A DNA stretch of 64,000 bases from Bacteroides sp. AN502(2024) (GCF_041227145.1 NZ_JBGFSP010000004.1:248001-312000); one strand, 5' to 3'; counted from the stretch's first letter, positions 1 through 9,409 are shown. Notes: generated by a model from the sequence alone, not told the origin. A program made the numbers and translations.

Positions 1-12
1 AACACAGTAATA

Positions 13-1419
13 ATGAAGAACTTCATGGACGAAAACTTCTTGCTGCAAACAGAAACTGCGCAAAAGTTGTATCACGAGCATGCGGCTAAAATGCCGATCA
101 TCGACTATCACTGCCACCTTATCCCTCAAATGGTAGCTGACGACTACAAGTTTAAATCACTGACCGAAATCTGGCTGGGTGGTGACCACTACAAATGGCG
201 TGCAATGCGTACAAACGGAGTAGAGGAACGTTTCTGCACAGGAAAAGACACCACAGACTGGGAAAAATTCGAAAAATGGGCAGAAACAGTGCCTTATACT
301 TTCCGTAACCCATTGTATCACTGGACTCACCTCGAGCTGAAAACAGCATTTGGCATCAATAAGATATTGAATCCGCAGACTGCACGTGAAATTTACGATG
401 AATGTAACGAGAAACTGGCTCAACCTGAATATTCAGCGCGCGGAATGATGCGCCGTTATCACGTGGAAACCGTATGTACTACGGATGATCCTATCGACTC
501 ATTGGAATACCACATCCAAACACGCGAAAGTGGATTCGAAATCAAGATGTTGCCGACTTGGCGTCCTGATAAGGCAATGGCTGTAGAAGTCCCTGCTGAT
601 TTCCGTACTTATGTAGAAAAGCTGGCAGCAGTAAGCGGTGTCACTATTTCTAATTTTGATGATATGATCGCTGCTTTGCGCAAACGTCATGACTTCTTCG
701 CAGAACAAGGCTGCCGTTTGTCTGACCATGGTATTGAAGAATTCTACGCAGAAGATTATACGGATGCTGAAATCAAAGCAATCTTTAACAAGGTATATGG
801 TGGCACAGAATTGACTAAGGAAGAAATTCTGAAATTCAAATCAGCCATGCTTGTGATCTTCGGTGAAATGGATTGGGAAAAAGGCTGGACCCAGCAATTC
901 CATTACGGTGCGATTCGCAACAATAACACGAAAATGTTTAAATTACTGGGTGCTGATACAGGTTTCGATTCTATCGGTGAGTTTACAACCGCCAAAGCAA
1001 TGGCTAAATTCCTTGATCGCCTGAACACCAATGGCAAATTGACTAAAACAATCCTCTACAACTTGAACCCATGCGCCAACGAAGTGATTGCAACAATGCT
1101 GGGCAACTTCCAAGAGGGCTCTATTCCGGGAAAAATCCAATTTGGTTCCGGATGGTGGTTCCTTGACCAAAAGGATGGAATGGAAAAACAAATGAATGCT
1201 TTGTCAGTACTTGGCCTTTTAAGCCGCTTCGTAGGTATGTTGACAGACTCCCGCTCATTCCTATCCTATCCGCGTCATGAATATTTCCGTCGTACATTGT
1301 GTAACCTGATAGGACGTGACATAGAAAACGGAGAAATTCCGGTGTCTGAAATGAATCGTGTAAATCAAATGATTGAAGATATCAGCTATAACAATGCCAA
1401 GAACTTCTTCAAGTTCTAA
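13..1419 (+). CDS. uxaC: Glucuronate (uronate) isomerase
   Basis: 468 aa, the usual length for UxaC, which converts D-glucuronate to D-fructuronate (and galacturonate to tagaturonate) in cytosolic hexuronate catabolism. Visible family features are the amidohydrolase-type metal motif DYHCHL near residue 31, TTDDPID near residue 157, GSGWWF near 378 and LTDSRSFLSYPRHEYFRR near 412. The ATG at 13 gives the full N-terminus; only 12 upstream bases are visible, so promoter and operon partners are out of view. A strong hairpin follows the stop, so it is the last gene of its transcript. No other hexuronate genes are in the window. Confidence 0.97.
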   Translation: MKNFMDENFLLQTETAQKLYHEHAAKMPIIDYHCHLIPQMVADDYKFKSLTEIWLGGDHYKWRAMRTNGVEERFCTGKDTTDWEKFEKWAETVPYTFRNPLYHWTHLELKTAFGINKILNPQTAREIYDECNEKLAQPEYSARGMMRRYHVETVCTTDDPIDSLEYHIQTRESGFEIKMLPTWRPDKAMAVEVPADFRTYVEKLAAVSGVTISNFDDMIAALRKRHDFFAEQGCRLSDHGIEEFYAEDYTDAEIKAIFNKVYGGTELTKEEILKFKSAMLVIFGEMDWEKGWTQQFHYGAIRNNNTKMFKLLGADTGFDSIGEFTTAKAMAKFLDRLNTNGKLTKTILYNLNPCANEVIATMLGNFQEGSIPGKIQFGSGWWFLDQKDGMEKQMNALSVLGLLSRFVGMLTDSRSFLSYPRHEYFRRTLCNLIGRDIENGEIPVSEMNRVNQMIEDISYNNAKNFFKF

Positions 1420-1437
1420 CAGATAGCTGACACTATA

Positions 1438-1489
1438 AAAAAATACCGCTACCCAAGTCGAACATAACTTTCAGTAGCGGTATTTTTTA
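1438..1489 (+). terminator. Rho-independent terminator after uxaC
   Basis: Inverted repeat AAAATACCGCTA / TAGCGGTATTTT with a loop of about 20 nt, ending in a T run, 19 nt after the uxaC stop. It could also work leftward because the left arm begins with an A run. Confidence 0.85.
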
Positions 1490-1498
1490 TTCTTACAA

Positions 1499-1603
1499 CT
1501 AAACCGGGTACTTTTCATATAGCACAACCGCCTTTATCAGAGGCAGATTCTCCTTGCAGAACCACGGAAAATCAACACATCTGAAATCTACATGACTCTC
1601 CTC
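1499..1603 (-). pseudogene. 3' tail fragment duplicating the end of the 3304-3990 gene
   Basis: The last ~34 codons (EESHVDFRCVDFPWFCKENL and onward to the stop) are nearly identical to the C-terminus of the gene at 3304-3990, differing mainly at S/R and the final residues. Upstream of this tail the reading frame no longer resembles that gene, so this is a stranded 3' end. It shows that the ATPase gene at 1912-3231 sits between two copies of the same gene tail. Confidence 0.7.
1515..1588. repeat. 74-bp direct repeat, copy 1 (identical to 3314-3387)
   Basis: Bases 1515-1588 are identical to 3314-3387, in the same orientation and 1,799 bp apart. The pair brackets the ATPase gene. The repeat is coding sequence (the DFRCVDFPWFCKENL tail) on the minus strand in both copies. 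Confidence 0.9.
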
Positions 1604-1839
1604 AACCATTCGAATGGGATGAACAGAACCCTTGCCACATTTCTTTCTCAACTTAATAGAGTGCATAGACACTCTGGAAATCTTCACTACAGTCCATTAT
1701 CTTTTAATTTGGGTTGGATAGGGCAAAGATAGTGAACTATTGTCTTTCATCTTTAAACGCTATTGAGTGCTTACAAATCCTTTGAGCCATTTTGCTAAAT
1801 AAATCTGTATCAATCGCCTGTTTTACCGGAAATTTGCAT
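1604..1839. other. Intergenic stretch between gene tail and ATPase promoter
   Basis: No convincing coding sequence or RNA was seen. It lies between the duplicated gene tail and the promoter-like region of the ATPase gene. Confidence 0.5.
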
Positions 1840-1890
1840 TACTTTTGCAGTAACGAAACAGCCATTTCGGAAACAACCGTTTCGGAAATA
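1840..1890 (+). promoter_or_regulatory. Candidate promoter (-7) and tandem operator-like repeats for the ATPase gene
   Basis: TACTTTTG at 1840-1847 fits the Bacteroides -7 element TAnnTTTG; no good -33 TTTG is present at the right distance. Just downstream are two direct repeats with a 15-bp period, CCATTTCGGAAACA (1862-1875) and CCGTTTCGGAAATA (1877-1890), which could be an operator overlapping the transcription start. Function is inferred from position only. Confidence 0.45.
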
Positions 1891-1911
1891 GCAATAAAAA
1901 AGGATAAGGAC

Positions 1912-3231
1912 ATGAGATTTTTTGACAGGACAGAAGAAATAACCTCTCTTCGCAAGATTCGCGAAATGGCGCTAAACAATGCTCAGTTCACAGTGGTAAC
2001 GGGACGTCGCCGTATCGGTAAGACATCACTCGTGTGGAAGGCATACGAGGATGAACCGGTTCTCTATTTCTTTGTTGCCCGGAAAGCCGAAGGCGATTTG
2101 TGTGAGGACTATCGGCTTGAAATAGAGAACAAGTTGGGTGTCCCGACCATGGGACGGGCCGAACACTTTACCGATGTGTTCGAATACCTGATGAAACTTT
2201 CGACAGAACGTTCCATCACGCTCTTTATCGATGAGTTCCAAGAGTTTTTCCGTGTGAACAAATCAGTGTTCAGCGATATGCAGCGCATCTGGGACCTATA
2301 TAGCCCGAAGTCCCACATTAACCTGATTGTCTGTGGTTCGATTTATTCCATGATGACAAAGATATTCAAGGATAAGAAAGAGCCGTTGTACAACCGACAG
2401 TCCCGCTTTATGACTGTGCGTCCGTTTACTCCGACTGTCCTGAAAGATATTCTTTCGGAATACAATCCCGGTTACACAGCGGAAGATCTGCTGGCCTTGT
2501 ACGCTTTCACGGGCGGCGTGGCGAAGTATGTACAACTACTCGTGGATGCAGGAGCAACAACTAAAACGGCTATGCTCGACCAGATTATAAAGGTCGACTC
2601 CATATTTCTGGGGGAGGGTAAAGCGATTCTTATCGAAGAGTTCGGCAAGGATTACGGAATCTATTTTTCCATACTATCGGCCATTGCACGAGGAAAAACA
2701 TCCCGTTCGGAAATCGAGAACGTGGTAGGCAAGGAAATCGGCGGTTATCTTACCAAGCTGGAGAAAGAATACGAAATCATATCGAAGAAACAACCGTTGT
2801 TCGAGAAGAGTTCCGCCAAGAATGTCCGGTATATCATCGAGGACAACTTCTTCACGTTCTGGTTCCGCTTCATCTACAAGTACAGTTATATGCTTGAGAT
2901 AGAGAACTATGGAGGTATGAAGATGATTATAGACCGGGATTATGAAACTTTCAGCGGCCTGATGCTTGAACGTTACTTTAAGCGTGTGCTGATAGAACGG
3001 CAAGCCTATACGCGCATCGGTGGCTGGTGGGACCGCAAGGGTGAGAGCGAAATAGACATAGTAGCTGAAAACGAACTGGACGATACAGCGACATTTTTCG
3101 AAGTCAAACGCAAGGCCGAAAATATCGACATGGAAAAACTGGAAGCGAAAGCAGCCGCTTTCATGCGTGCAACGGGAGAGTTCAAAGGTTATTCCCTGTC
3201 ATACAAAGGACTGTCAATGACTGACATGTAG
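1912..3231 (+). CDS. AAA ATPase (archaeal-ATPase family) with C-terminal DUF234 nuclease-like domain
   Basis: About 439 aa from the ATG at 1912, which is preceded by an A/G-rich stretch. An in-frame ATG at 1792 exists but would place the promoter-like sequence inside the gene. Walker A is TGRRRIGKTSL near residue 29 and Walker B is TLFIDEFQEF near residue 103, followed by the helical part typical of PF01637 ATPases. The C-terminal region carries EIDIVAENEL...FFEVKRK, a PD-(D/E)xK-like nuclease core as in DUF234 (PF03008). The partner and role of this family are poorly known; many members sit on mobile or defence islands. Flanked by 74-bp direct repeats, suggesting movement or duplication as a unit. 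Confidence 0.85.
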   Translation: MRFFDRTEEITSLRKIREMALNNAQFTVVTGRRRIGKTSLVWKAYEDEPVLYFFVARKAEGDLCEDYRLEIENKLGVPTMGRAEHFTDVFEYLMKLSTERSITLFIDEFQEFFRVNKSVFSDMQRIWDLYSPKSHINLIVCGSIYSMMTKIFKDKKEPLYNRQSRFMTVRPFTPTVLKDILSEYNPGYTAEDLLALYAFTGGVAKYVQLLVDAGATTKTAMLDQIIKVDSIFLGEGKAILIEEFGKDYGIYFSILSAIARGKTSRSEIENVVGKEIGGYLTKLEKEYEIISKKQPLFEKSSAKNVRYIIEDNFFTFWFRFIYKYSYMLEIENYGGMKMIIDRDYETFSGLMLERYFKRVLIERQAYTRIGGWWDRKGESEIDIVAENELDDTATFFEVKRKAENIDMEKLEAKAAAFMRATGEFKGYSLSYKGLSMTDM

Positions 3232-3303
3232 CAACACATATCAGCATAACGAACTAACAGAGACCACAGACTTAAAAGGACGGCTTCACTACTTATCAGG
3301 AGT

Positions 3304-3990
3304 TTAAAACTTCTCATATAGCACAACCGCCTTTATCAGAGGCAGATTCTCCTTGCAGAACCACGGAAAATCAACACATCTGAAATCGACACGACTTTCC
3401 TCCAGCAGATTGAGAAAACGGATATCGTTTATCATCTCTTTGATGGAAACGAACAGGAGCGGATTCTTCTTTCTTTTGCAAAAAAACAGCGCCTTTTGCA
3501 GTTCTGCGTATGCAATGGCTCGTTCATCCTTACAAGCGGAGTCGTTTCTCTTATCAAAGAAAGACAACCGGACTTTTAATGAATCATACCGTTGGAGATA
3601 TTCCGCCAACAGTTTCTGTGTTTCAGGAGAGGTGTCATCGCCATATAGAATGATATCACTGTATTGTTTCATATCGGGTATTTGTTCCGGTCGCACGCCT
3701 CTTTTTCCCAAAGGAAGCTCCGCATATTCTTTTAACAACTGTTGTTTCGTGACCTTACGAAGATTCTCAACGGAATAGAAAGCATATCTGAATACAAACT
3801 GAATTCCTTTCTTCTGTACAGATTCCTGTTCCGAGAAAAAAGAGTTCAGCCGTATCTTGTTTTCTTGAAAGATATGTTTGGGAATATCGTCCTGATAACT
3901 ATCGGTCGTGTATTCAAGGATGGTCTTTTTCACAAAAAGTTCGGCAAGGGTACGGTTGTAAAAATCAACAAGAACGAAAAGTTTATTCAC
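3304..3990 (-). CDS. Hypothetical protein, probably 5'-truncated
   Basis: 228 codons from the first ATG. Unrecognised family: a soluble, charged protein with no signal peptide or membrane segment. The first ~28 codons (about 3906-3990) are antisense to a well-formed gene tail on the plus strand (3925-4065), so the authentic N-terminus was probably lost at a junction near 3900 and the ATG at 3990 may be fortuitous. Its own 3' tail is duplicated at 1499-1603. Likely a decayed gene. Confidence 0.5.
   Translation of the reverse strand: MNKLFVLVDFYNRTLAELFVKKTILEYTTDSYQDDIPKHIFQENKIRLNSFFSEQESVQKKGIQFVFRYAFYSVENLRKVTKQQLLKEYAELPLGKRGVRPEQIPDMKQYSDIILYGDDTSPETQKLLAEYLQRYDSLKVRLSFFDKRNDSACKDERAIAYAELQKALFFCKRKKNPLLFVSIKEMINDIRFLNLLEESRVDFRCVDFPWFCKENLPLIKAVVLYEKF
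3314..3387. repeat. 74-bp direct repeat, copy 2 (identical to 1515-1588)
   Basis: Right-hand copy of the repeat pair around the ATPase gene. It encodes the last residues of the minus-strand gene at 3304-3990. Confidence 0.9.
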
Positions 3991-4065
3991 ATCAAATTCA
4001 CCCTCGGAGAAAAGAAATTCATCTTTCCAAATGCGTTCCTAATGGGGTTCCTAGAAAATAAATAG
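3925..4065 (+). pseudogene. C-terminal fragment of an unknown plus-strand gene
   Basis: The last 46 codons read LFHKKFGKGTVVKINKNEKF and continue to GEKKFIFPNAFLMGFLENK. This has the character of a small beta-barrel C-terminal domain (FGxGxV ... GEKxFxFPxAFxxGFL). The upstream part of the frame is only antisense of the minus-strand gene, so just the tail survives. It is opposed to, and overlaps, the minus-strand gene at 3304-3990. Confidence 0.5.
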
Positions 4066-4089
4066 AAGCCATATTGACCTATATATTAA

Positions 4090-4126
4090 AGTGTGTCATG
4101 TAAAGAATGCCAACTTTACAGACACA
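4090..4126. terminator. Hairpin between converging gene remnants
   Basis: GTGTGTCATGTAAAG (4090-4104) pairs with CTTTACAGACACAC (4113-4126) with a single bulged A and an 8-nt loop. It sits between a rightward gene tail and a leftward gene tail, so it may end both transcripts. No clear T run. Confidence 0.55.
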
Positions 4127-4147
4127 CCTTGGTTTTAGAGTTGTAAT

Positions 4148-4824
4148 TTAAATGTCTTTAGGATATGTATCCACGATGCGCATTGGTTGCACTATCTCTA
4201 TTTCCCCTTCTTTATAATAAAAAGCGCCAGAGAGATCATAATGTGGTCCAACGGACTGATTGATAGTCATTCTCACGAATAAATTTTTCTCCTAATATAT
4301 TTATCTAATGCCTCTTGTGTGGGAGAGAGAAAGATAAGCTTCCCCATATCATTGCTTAGCTCAATAGGTATAGATTGGTCTGTTGTATACTCTCTTTTCC
4401 ATACATTTTTCCATCGTTCATTGGTAAGTATCTTTTCCGCAAGAGTTTTAGCCTTTTCTTCGCTTATCTTATATTCTAATAGGTCTACAATAATTGGCAA
4501 TTCTTTCGTTATCCTTAAAATATTTTCTTTCATTTTTTCATCCCACGGCAGAGGATTATTGAGAATACGTTGATAGCAATTGTATATTATATGACAAATT
4601 TCTAAATCAGCATTCTTGCTTAGCATTTCGATAAGACCAACAATGTGATGTGTGACTATTAAATAATCTATTATGTTGTAAAACCTGTTACAAATAAAAT
4701 CATTCACTTCGGCTGTAAATTTTCCGCAATCGACTAAGATATGAATTTCTTGTCCATTATTACTTAATAATAATGCGATACAATCGCCATTCCCAACATT
4801 AAATGTTTTAAATGCAACATCCAT
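4148..4824 (-). pseudogene. MBL-fold hydrolase gene, internally deleted and frameshifted
   Basis: The N-terminus (MDVAFKTFNVGNGDCIALLL ... ILVDCG ... YLIVTHH) is the start of a metallo-beta-lactamase fold protein of the ComEC/hydrolase type. The metal site HxHxDH that should follow VTH is missing: the text jumps to HIVGLIEML, as if residues had been deleted in frame. After DKYIRR (about 4282) the frame shifts, and a clear coding tail (KNLFVRMTINQSVGPHYDLS ... DTYPKDI) continues in another frame to a stop at 4148. The enzyme cannot be active. It sits immediately downstream of the ruined GHKL/nuclease gene, so the two probably formed one operon. Confidence 0.7.
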
Positions 4825-4911
4825 ACACTATAGATAATAGATAAAAATTATATAAAAGCATTGTAATATTCAACACATTCCATTATCTACTCTTATTTGC
4901 TTTGTTTATCG

Positions 4912-6073
4912 TCATTCATTAGTATTGTTTTCCTCTAACTTCTCCAATAGAATCCTATTTCTTAGTTGTGCACGTTTGAGAATGTCTGAATATTTAATAA
5001 TTTCAGTATATAAATCTCCTTTTTGCCTACCAAACTTTCCGGGGATATCATACGACGGTCTGAATATGAACTTCAAATTTGGAGATTGTTTAAAAGAAGA
5101 ATTTCTTTCTTCTATGAAGTCATACTCGATGTTTTCACCAACTATATATCCATAGAAAGAATGTATCTTGAAATTTTCATTGGATAAATTATTGATGACC
5201 ATTGCATACTTATTGATTTGATCCAAATATTCCGATACATCTACATCTGGAGCCTTGAACTCAATAATAATACATTTACCTTCAGTAGGATATAATAAAA
5301 TATCCGGTCTTCTATGACCTACATCTATCATCTTATCTCCTAACTGTCTTACCTTATATGACTTCTCTTCTTCTGTTAGTTCTTCTTTAATTAGTTTTAC
5401 TCCATCTATCTCAATTTTGTCCAGAAGTTTCTCAGAGCATCCGTCAAAATACAAATATTGATCGTCCAACAACCATAAATCACTATCTTTCGTGTTTGTA
5501 CTATGTTGTTGAAATATTAGATTATGTAAAAGTTTTCGTCACCTCTTCCTCCTTGCTTTAGTTTTTCAAGTTCCTTGTTCATAATCATATCAAAGATTTC
5601 AAGAACCAATCGCCTACGTGCGATATGCTTTGTTATGTTAGTACGATTCTGTAATATATCTTTCGGAAATTATTATCTTCTACTTTATATACACTCTCGA
5701 AAATCGTATCATCAAAATAATGAAGATATTGTATTCTACCGGTTCCTTTGTTGTTATTAGATTTACTATTATCACGTAGATTTAATAGTCTTGTAAAACT
5801 TTCCTCATTAAGACCAATGCCATTGTCTGTTATTATTATTTTCTGAAGATTATTTAAATTGTTTTCTTTATCTTCTTCAAACATACCAACATTATAATAG
5901 AATTCAATAACTATTGAGCCTAAATTCAAATGTTCCGCTGTATACTTCTCTAGTATAGATTCCCAAGAATTAGTAAAGGCCTCATATACGGGCTGCAACT
6001 TTACACCATTCTTGTGAATAGAACGAAGTTCATTGCGATAGTAAATTCCTGTTGCTTTTAGAAGTTCAGCCAT
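4912..6073 (-). pseudogene. GHKL ATPase with C-terminal restriction-endonuclease-like domain, broken
   Basis: Two remnants of one gene. The 5' part (5633-6073) has the HSP90-type ATP site: EAFTNSWES (N box), IITDNGIGLN and NNNKGTGRIQYL. It runs to YYRIVLT and stops. The next frame resumes with RTNITKHIARRRLVLEIFDM and stops near 5540, and a third frame resumes with LLHNLIFQQHSTNTKDSDLW into LLDDQYLYFDG (to 4912). The C-terminal part contains RRPDILLYPTEGKCIIIEFK, a PD-(D/E)xK-like site. So there are at least two frameshifts, and the middle of a normally much longer protein is gone. GHKL ATPase plus nuclease plus MBL hydrolase is a defence-like grouping, now dead here. Confidence 0.75.
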
Positions 6074-6138
6074 ATGACTATATTTTTAAATGTAAATTCT
6101 AATTACCAAGAAAGCTATTTCAATATTTTATCTATAGT

Positions 6139-6933
6139 CTATTTTTGCAACCTATCAATTAGTAATGAGCGAACAACCTCATAGCCCTCTTGGGGATTAA
6201 AGTTTTCATCAGGACGGAGTAGTTGTTGCGTATCTCCTAAAAATTCCTCATCCTGCATTTTATCTTCCATATTAATAATAAACTCCTTGTATGTAGGAAT
6301 ATGATCAACCACGAAATCCATATATTGATGATAGCATTTCAGTACATTGTCAATATTAAGATCTTTGGTTGTCAAAGCTTTATATAAATCATACAAGTCT
6401 CTACCTTTTCGTCTTTGATATAATGCTCTAAGTTTAGTGCCTACAAGTTCATCAAGTTGGTAAGTAAGAAAATTGCATTCTCCTTGATACCATTTGTTTG
6501 AAACAGAAAATGGTATTTTTTGCATTGGCAATACATTGAAGTGTTCCTTGCAGTTTATTTCCACCTTTAAATGAATGGGTACAACAGGAGGTATTTCAGA
6601 CTCCATCCTAAATATCAGAGTGTTATTGTTCCTTTTTTGTTTAACCTTCGGTTCCCCAAGAAAAGACAAAGCATCCCTAATATGATCGTATATCTCTTTA
6701 ATAGGTTCTGCTTTAATCTGAATCAAGTCAATATCCTCACTGTAACGAGGTTGAGGCGAAAGATATAACTTGTGTAAAGCTGTACCGCCACGAAATGCAA
6801 GATGAGAAGCCAAATACTCATCTTTATAAATTTCAGTTAGGGCTCTACAAATAAGCAGATCTTGTTCTACCTGTTCTGATTCAGTCCAGGGAACGACTTC
6901 ATTCCATTCTCTAATCGCAAATTCGGGTATCAT
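6139..6933 (-). CDS. abiEii: AbiEii/AbiGii-type nucleotidyltransferase toxin
   Basis: 264 aa. The nucleotidyltransferase signature RGGTALHKLYLSPQPRYSED (near residue 48) is followed by IDLIQI, giving the GG(T/S) and DxD elements of the AbiEii/AbiGii family. KLRALYQRRKGRDLYDLYKA further on is also typical. In type IV toxin-antitoxin and phage abortive-infection systems the toxin blocks growth by nucleotidyl transfer, in studied relatives to tRNA acceptor ends. The ATG overlaps the stop of the upstream antitoxin by 4 nt (ATGA), so the two are translationally coupled. No defects seen; it is the one intact defence module in this decayed region. Confidence 0.9.
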   Translation of the reverse strand: MIPEFAIREWNEVVPWTESEQVEQDLLICRALTEIYKDEYLASHLAFRGGTALHKLYLSPQPRYSEDIDLIQIKAEPIKEIYDHIRDALSFLGEPKVKQKRNNNTLIFRMESEIPPVVPIHLKVEINCKEHFNVLPMQKIPFSVSNKWYQGECNFLTYQLDELVGTKLRALYQRRKGRDLYDLYKALTTKDLNIDNVLKCYHQYMDFVVDHIPTYKEFIINMEDKMQDEEFLGDTQQLLRPDENFNPQEGYEVVRSLLIDRLQK

Positions 6934-7742
6934 TCGTCTATTTCTATTTCTTGGTTAATAATTACTTTCCATTTCTTGTCAATCTCACAACCTTCTGTTG
7001 ATTTACCAATTTTGAATGGAACATTTCTCATTGTTAGGGAAAGAGGGAACTTGGATTTAAATCTATCTGCAAGATCTTCTCTTTCCAGAACGGATTCTAA
7101 TATATATCCTAATCTTTGATAAATAGGGGTCGGTGCAAGGTCGAAGAAATCTCTATTTAATTTGTCAAAATCAATACTATCGACCAATTCATTTAGGACA
7201 GTACACACCCTATTTAAACCTCCTATGTGTTTTTCATTCTCTATTAAATCTATGGCTGTCAATTCAGGAGATGCCACATTTACATAACCAGATTGAGCCT
7301 TATGGCTTCTTGTATACTTCTCAGGAATATCTTTCTTGGAGAAGAAAAGAATGGAGGTCCCTGTTTTGGCTGTATTTCTCAATTTGGGAGCTTCTGTCAT
7401 TACTGAAAAGGTTTGTGCCCTTTGATGTGATGCACCATAGAAAGATGCAGCATTAAGCAAACTGACATAATACTTCTTGTTCAAAAACGACATTAACGCG
7501 TCTATGTAAAACACCGGTGGAATAATCGCTTTTAAGGCAAATTCAATTGGCATGATAACATAAAAACCTTTCCAAGGAGAAATAATTTTCTTCTTTATAG
7601 TTAGGCGATATAAAGAGGTTCTAATATAAGCATCACTAAATTGAGGAAAGTTGCTTTTAACATCCTCAATTGTGAAAGTGTAATAGCCTCTCATTACCTT
7701 TTCATCAATCCAATCTGATAAACTATAATCTTGCTGTTTCAT
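6930..7742 (-). CDS. abiEi: AbiEi-type antitoxin / transcriptional regulator
   Basis: 270 aa. N-terminal winged-helix-like region (residues ~1-70, with TIEDVKSNFPQFSDAYIRTS), followed by the AbiEi antitoxin region (YYVSLLNAASFYGASHQRAQ). Relatives repress the operon and neutralise AbiEii. First gene of a two-gene operon, overlapping abiEii by 4 nt. A -7-like element, TATATTTG on the minus strand, lies about 20 nt upstream. Confidence 0.88.
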   Translation of the reverse strand: MKQQDYSLSDWIDEKVMRGYYTFTIEDVKSNFPQFSDAYIRTSLYRLTIKKKIISPWKGFYVIMPIEFALKAIIPPVFYIDALMSFLNKKYYVSLLNAASFYGASHQRAQTFSVMTEAPKLRNTAKTGTSILFFSKKDIPEKYTRSHKAQSGYVNVASPELTAIDLIENEKHIGGLNRVCTVLNELVDSIDFDKLNRDFFDLAPTPIYQRLGYILESVLEREDLADRFKSKFPLSLTMRNVPFKIGKSTEGCEIDKKWKVIINQEIEIDE

Positions 7743-7761
7743 ATATTCTGCAATACGATTG

Positions 7762-7794
7762 CAAATATAATCAATTTATGATGATTATTGCAAG
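7762..7794 (-). promoter_or_regulatory. Candidate promoter of the abiEi-abiEii operon
   Basis: On the minus strand, TATATTTG (7769-7762) matches TAnnTTTG, with CTTG (7794-7791) at a 21-nt spacing as a weak -33 element. Confidence 0.5.
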
Positions 7795-7810
7795 TTCATT
7801 GCTAATTATT

Positions 7811-8191
7811 TTATTCTGTATGGTAATATTTGTCATTTCTATCACTCTTTAATGCTATAAACAGATTAATTCCACTCTCTTTTCGCTGCGAGATACTCTT
7901 CAACATCTTTTGCCTTATCTTCCTTGCCTCATAGGTGTTCAACCTGAATGCAAGTGCAATGAGCACTTCAAGGTTATAGAGTGTAGCCTAACTTTTAGGT
8001 TTAGCCAAATCACAGTATTGGGTAGTTGTGGGAAAAAGTATTCCACTCTTGTATATCGCTTTGATGGCAGCTCGGAGTGTCAGGGCTATTACCCCGAACA
8101 ACTCCACCAATTCCATTTCAGACATCCAAACATTGCGGCCTGGGATATTGACACGACCGCTTTCATTGATTGTTATAATAGTTCGGTCCAT
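7811..8191 (-). pseudogene. Integrase-associated small DNA-binding-like protein, interrupted by an in-frame TAG
   Basis: Reads MDRTIITINESGRVNIPGRN ... to KPKS, meets TAG at 7988-7990, then continues in the same frame with ATLYNLEVLIALAFRLNTYE to TAA at 7811. The total of 127 codons matches the intact relative at 56346-56720 (124 aa), which also follows an integrase and shares WM..E..(E/D)LFGV, (A/R)AI..IYK and Y(N/S)LE(V/M)(L/V)IA(L/V)AFR. A simple nonsense mutation is the likely explanation. It overlaps the end of the recombinase gene by 29 nt, as in the other copy. Confidence 0.75.
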
Positions 8192-9409
8192 ACCTATACA
8201 TATTTATTGCAAACCTTCCGCTAACTCTATTCTCGAACATTGATATATCGTGCTCAAGTTTGGCGCTTGTTACCTTAGCGTAAATCTGCGTTGTAGTAAT
8301 GTTGGTATGTCCGAGTATCTTGCTTACACTCTCTATCGGTATACCATAGCTTAAGGCTAACACTGCGAATGTGTGCCTACTCAGATGGAACGAAGTTCGC
8401 TTCTCAATACTGCATAATTTAGCCACCTCTTTTATACGTTTGTTTATCGTATCGTGGCATCGATATTGAAAAGTTGGTTACTTATTCTGTATGGTTCGTA
8501 TCGCTTGATAATCTGCATAGGAATATCCATCAACTTAATTTGGAACGGTACCCCTGTCTTTTGCCGCTTCGATACAATCCAAGGAGAACCACCCAACATT
8601 GTGATGTTCTCCGTTGTCAAGTTTTTGATGTCAATAAATGATATACCAGTCCAACAACCGAATATGAATAAATCCCTAGCCAACTCCAAATCGAGATTAT
8701 TCAGTTCAATTGTTGTAAAGGCTTGCAACTCATCTTCGGTAAGAAATCCTCGTTCTTTGTGGTCGGGGTCAACCTTGTATTGGGCAAATGGGTTTCTTGC
8801 AATCTTGCCATTATAGTGAACTGTGGTTACAATATGCTTCAAAGGAATAGAGTATATCCATACGGAAGACTGAGCAAGTTCAACCTCATTTCTCAGATAC
8901 AAACAATCATCGCGAATGAAATCCTCCGTAAGTTCATTCATCGCAATATCTGTACGTTTGTAGTGTGCCTTGATAAACTCGGCAAGATATTTCCTTACGG
9001 TGAGATACTTTTGATATGTACTCAGAGAACGATCCTTGCCAACTCGTCTGGCAAAGGCTTCGTTCTCTTTGTCGAATGCTCGGAGCAGGGTTTCATATTC
9101 CGTCCCGATACCCTGATAGGCATTGCGTACCATTTCGGCAGTTACAAATGCTTCTCTATCCGAAATGCGTTGGTAATGCTTGATGATTTGAGCCTTGATA
9201 TTATCCAAAGCCAAATTGATGTCTCTCGATTCCTTGCTCTTGCCTTTTGCTCGGTTGCCTTTCACATCCCATAGGTCTTTATGGATGCTCTGCTTGCAAC
9301 TGAATTGAGCCACAGAACCGTTGATTGTCACTCGTCCCATAATGGGAACAATACCGTTTTTCTCCTTGCTTCCGTTCACGTAGAACAACACCTTAAATGT
9401 ACTTCGCAT
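8163..9409 (-). pseudogene. Tyrosine recombinase (integrase) with a single frameshift
   Basis: The N-terminal arm-binding and SAM-like regions and the start of the catalytic domain (FGCWTGISFIDIKNLTTENI, SKRQKTG) lie in 8444-9409. The rest (DTINKRIKEVAKLC ... HLSRHTF ... LGHTNITTTQIYAK) lies in another frame at 8163-8440. Joining them at NIDA/HDTINK near 8445 restores a ~410-aa Bacteroides integrase with the HxxR, H and Tyr catalytic residues. The classical first Arg position is occupied by WTGIS, as in IntDOT-like enzymes. Broken, so the element here is probably immobile unless helped. Confidence 0.85.
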
